Source: Pseudooceanicola sediminis
Lineage (GTDB): Bacteria > Pseudomonadota > Alphaproteobacteria > Rhodobacterales > Rhodobacteraceae
Length of the DNA: 64,000 bases
Reading direction: 5' to 3'
Assembly (NCBI RefSeq): GCF_003575965.1
Contig: NZ_QWJJ01000007.1
Coordinates: 186,838-250,837, forward strand
The translations under genes and the position numbers were made by a program. Positions 61,857-64,000 of this stretch are shown here, piece after piece (position 1 is the stretch's first letter; each line of letters begins with the position of its first letter). Below the pieces are notes generated by a model. That model saw nothing but the letters and a program-made list of their open reading frames with translations, ran no database searches and was not told the origin of the DNA.

Positions 61857-62357
61857 TCAGGCGTCGCGCGCCAAACGCTCTTCCAGCACCTCGAACGGCA
61901 CACCCGGCTGGTCCTTGGCACAGCGGATCACCAGCGACGTCTTGACGCTCGCGACGTTCTCGGCCGAGGTCAGCTTGCCAGTCAGAAAGCTCTGAAAGGT
62001 CGACAGGTCCGGCGCCACGCACTTCAGGATGAAATCGACCTCGCCGTTCAGCATATGGCACTCGCGCACCAGCGGCCATTCCCGGCACAGCGTTTCAAAG
62101 GCGACCAGGTCGGCCTCCGCCTGGCTGACCAGCCCGACCGAAGCAAAGACCTGCACCTCGAATCCCAGCTCGCGCGAATCGACCTCGGCGTGATAGCCGC
62201 GAATGAACCCGGATTCCTCCAGCGTGCGCACCCGCCGCAGACACGGCGGCGCCGAAATCCCGACCCGCTTGGCAAGTTCGACATTGGTCATCCGCCCATC
62301 CGCCTGAAGCTCCGCAAGGATCTTCCTGTCAATTGGATCTAGTCGTGTACCAGGCAT
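61857..62357 (-). CDS. Lrp/AsnC-family transcriptional regulator
   Basis: 166 residues from ATG 62357 (in-frame ATG at 62399 less likely). Helix-turn-helix LDPIDRKILAELQADGRMTNVELAKRVG with APPCLRRVRTLEESG, then the RAM ligand domain. It is divergent from trxB with an inverted repeat between them. Regulates amino-acid metabolism or its neighbour. Confidence 0.93.
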   Translation of the reverse strand: MPGTRLDPIDRKILAELQADGRMTNVELAKRVGISAPPCLRRVRTLEESGFIRGYHAEVDSRELGFEVQVFASVGLVSQAEADLVAFETLCREWPLVRECHMLNGEVDFILKCVAPDLSTFQSFLTGKLTSAENVASVKTSLVIRCAKDQPGVPFEVLEERLARDA

Positions 62358-62402
62358 ATCTGCGCTCCCCAGAATTGCGTTTCTTATAGCAGGCGCCATA
62401 CC

Positions 62403-62476
62403 TTGCGCAATAATGTTTCACAATCACGCAACATATCATCATGCCTGCCGGGGTGAATGCGGCGATTTATTGCGCA
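62403..62476. promoter_or_regulatory. Inverted repeat in lrp-trxB region
   Basis: TGCGCAATAA (62404-62413) and TTATTGCGCA (62467-62476) are exact inverted copies 53 bp apart. Widely spaced sites fit looping by an Lrp-type octamer. Confidence 0.55.
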
Positions 62477-62547
62477 GGGCGGCGCGCCTTGCACCTATGC
62501 CCCGGCACGATTAGATATGCAAAACTCTGATATCAGGAGAGGCTGAC

Positions 62548-63555
62548 ATGGCTGAGACGCGCAAGACCAAGGTACTGATCATCGGCTCCGGCCCCGCAGG
62601 CTACACCGCAGGCGTCTACGCCAGCCGCGCCATGCTGGACCCCATCCTCGTGCAGGGGATCGAACCCGGCGGCCAGCTGACCACCACGACCGAAGTCGAA
62701 AACTGGCCCGGCGCGACCGAGATTCAGGGCCCCGATCTGATGATCAACATGGAGGCCCACGCCAAGGCGATGGGGACCGAGATCATCGGCGACATCATCA
62801 CCGATCTCGACCTCTCCACCCGCCCTTTCGTCGCCAAGGGTGATTCCGGCACCGAATACATCGCGGATGCCGTGATCCTGGCGACCGGCGCGCGCGCCAA
62901 GTGGCTGGGCCTTGAAACCGAGGACGCCTTCAAGGGCTTCGGCGTTTCGGCCTGCGCGACCTGCGATGGCTTCTTCTATCGCGGGCAGGAAATCGTGGTT
63001 ATCGGCGGCGGCAATACGGCCGTCGAAGAGGCACTGTTCCTGACCAACTTCGCCTCCAAGGTCACCCTGATCCACCGCCGCGACGAACTGCGCGCCGAAA
63101 AGATCCTGCAAGACCGGTTGGAAAAGAACCCCAAGATTGAAACCCTTTGGTTTCATGAGCTTGTCGAGGTTGTTGGCGAAGACAGCCCCAGGGGCGTCAC
63201 CGGAATCAAGGTGCGTGATGTGCGCAGCGGTGCCGAATCCGAGCTTTCGGCCAAGGGCGTTTTCATCGCGATCGGCCACGCGCCCGCCTCCGAACTGGTC
63301 AAGGATCAGCTTGAGTTGCACCACGGCGGCTACGTCAAGGTAAAGCCGGGTTCGACCGAAACCTCCGTGCCCGGCGTGTTTGCCGCCGGTGACCTGACCG
63401 ATCACAAATATCGCCAGGCCGTGACCTCCGCCGGCATGGGCTGCATGGCCGCGCTGGACGCCGAACGCTTTCTTGCTGAAACCGGCGTCGCCGAGGATCG
63501 CGACACCACCTTGCCGCTCGGCCATGGCGCCCCGGAGAGCGAAGGCGCCGCCTGA
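62548..63555 (+). CDS. trxB: Thioredoxin-disulfide reductase
   Basis: 335 residues, AGGAGAGG upstream. FAD motif [10 protein letters not shown], redox-active CATC ([13 protein letters not shown]), NADPH motif [10 protein letters not shown] and C-terminal [16 protein letters not shown]. Reduces thioredoxin with NADPH. Divergent from the Lrp gene, which may regulate it. Confidence 0.97.
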   Translation: MAETRKTKVLIIGSGPAGYTAGVYASRAMLDPILVQGIEPGGQLTTTTEVENWPGATEIQGPDLMINMEAHAKAMGTEIIGDIITDLDLSTRPFVAKGDSGTEYIADAVILATGARAKWLGLETEDAFKGFGVSACATCDGFFYRGQEIVVIGGGNTAVEEALFLTNFASKVTLIHRRDELRAEKILQDRLEKNPKIETLWFHELVEVVGEDSPRGVTGIKVRDVRSGAESELSAKGVFIAIGHAPASELVKDQLELHHGGYVKVKPGSTETSVPGVFAAGDLTDHKYRQAVTSAGMGCMAALDAERFLAETGVAEDRDTTLPLGHGAPESEGAA

Positions 63556-64000
63556 TCGGCGCCACGTCCCGTCACAAAACTGGCGCGGCCTCGCTTCCCG
63601 GCCGCGCCCCCGCGGCTAGGGTTCCTGGCCGCACCCTCGGGGCCTCGCTTCCCGCCCGCGCGACCCGTCCAGCGCAGGCCGCAATGGCGGATCAGTGCGC
63701 AATTTTCAGCTGACCCGCCATCGTTGCGACAGAATTTTCAGCCGCGTTTTGCCACCTTTTCGCAGGTCACGCGACGCGCATATCCCGATCCTGCGCATTT
63801 TCGGGCAAAATCGGCCTTATTCTTGGCCGTTTCGGGGAAAAATGACCTGACCGCTGCTGCGGCGCAGCAAGTCTGTTCCGAAATTCGTTTTCAAACCGCG
63901 AAAGCTTGAATTTTTGTTTCCATCCGGTCTAGGTCGCATCTGAGCCGCTGGCCGTCCGGGCCTCTTCGGTCATTTTAAGAACAAGGTTTAAGTGATGCCC
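63556..64000. other. Intergenic to window end
   Basis: 445 bp without a convincing gene. Two similar stretches with CCTCGCTTCCCG occur near 63588 and 63643. The last bases may precede a gene beyond the window. Confidence 0.4.

Noticed and set aside
1-64000. CRISPR arrays, rRNA genes, complete insertion sequences
   Set aside because: No regularly spaced palindromic repeats with unique spacers, no rRNA sequence and no transposase were seen.

Overview
The window comes from a GC-rich alphaproteobacterium, most likely a Rhodobacterales (Roseobacter-group) bacterium. The evidence is the gene content (TRAP transporters, a RCAP_rcc01079-type spike base protein, UbiK/BMFP, MidA- and PgeF-like proteins) and the G/C-ending codons. 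It holds three regions.

(1) 1-2743 is the edge of an accessory island. A large GHKL-type ATPase gene runs off the left end and is divergent from a small protein that may have a degenerate nuclease core. This looks like part of a DNA-level defence locus.

(2) 2744-39524 is an integrated HK97-like siphophage of about 36.8 kb. It sits in the 3' end of a tRNA-Ser(TGA) gene and is bounded by a 19-bp direct repeat (2744-2762 and 39506-39524), with a tyrosine integrase next to the tRNA. From right to left the phage has: integrase; a PLD-type restriction enzyme with an N6-adenine-type methylase; a membrane coiled-coil protein; an SRAP/HMCES-like protein; a repressor-controlled operon with a DNA methylase-like protein; the cI/cro switch; early genes with a 21-bp-spaced repeat cluster; a terminator; terminase, portal, protease, capsid, connectors and tail (including a likely programmed -1 frameshift); tail fibre; and a lysis cassette with nested Rz/Rz1. 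Beyond lysis, next to attL, is cargo: a toxin/ImmA-IrrE antitoxin pair, and a two-gene unit of a thymidylate-synthase-fold enzyme carrying the Asp typical of dCMP hydroxymethylases plus an alpha-glutamyl/putrescinyl-thymine-pyrophosphorylase-like protein. This unit is the best candidate for an undescribed system: a base-hypermodification or nucleotide-based conflict module carried by a prophage.

(3) 39596-64000 is chromosomal backbone. It carries dacC-tmk-holB-tatD-MBL hydrolase-AEC transporter, a glycosyltransferase/sulfotransferase fusion with a C9 tract near its N-terminus, and aroQ. An RpiR-type regulator with two 16-bp operators sits beside a catabolic operon (N-formylglutamate amidohydrolase-like, TRAP transporter, glutamine-synthetase-like, ALDH, Fe-ADH) that fits a gamma-glutamylated amino-alcohol pathway. 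The remainder is a lipoprotein gene, ubiK, lgt, a MidA-like methyltransferase, pgeF, an Lrp regulator and trxB.
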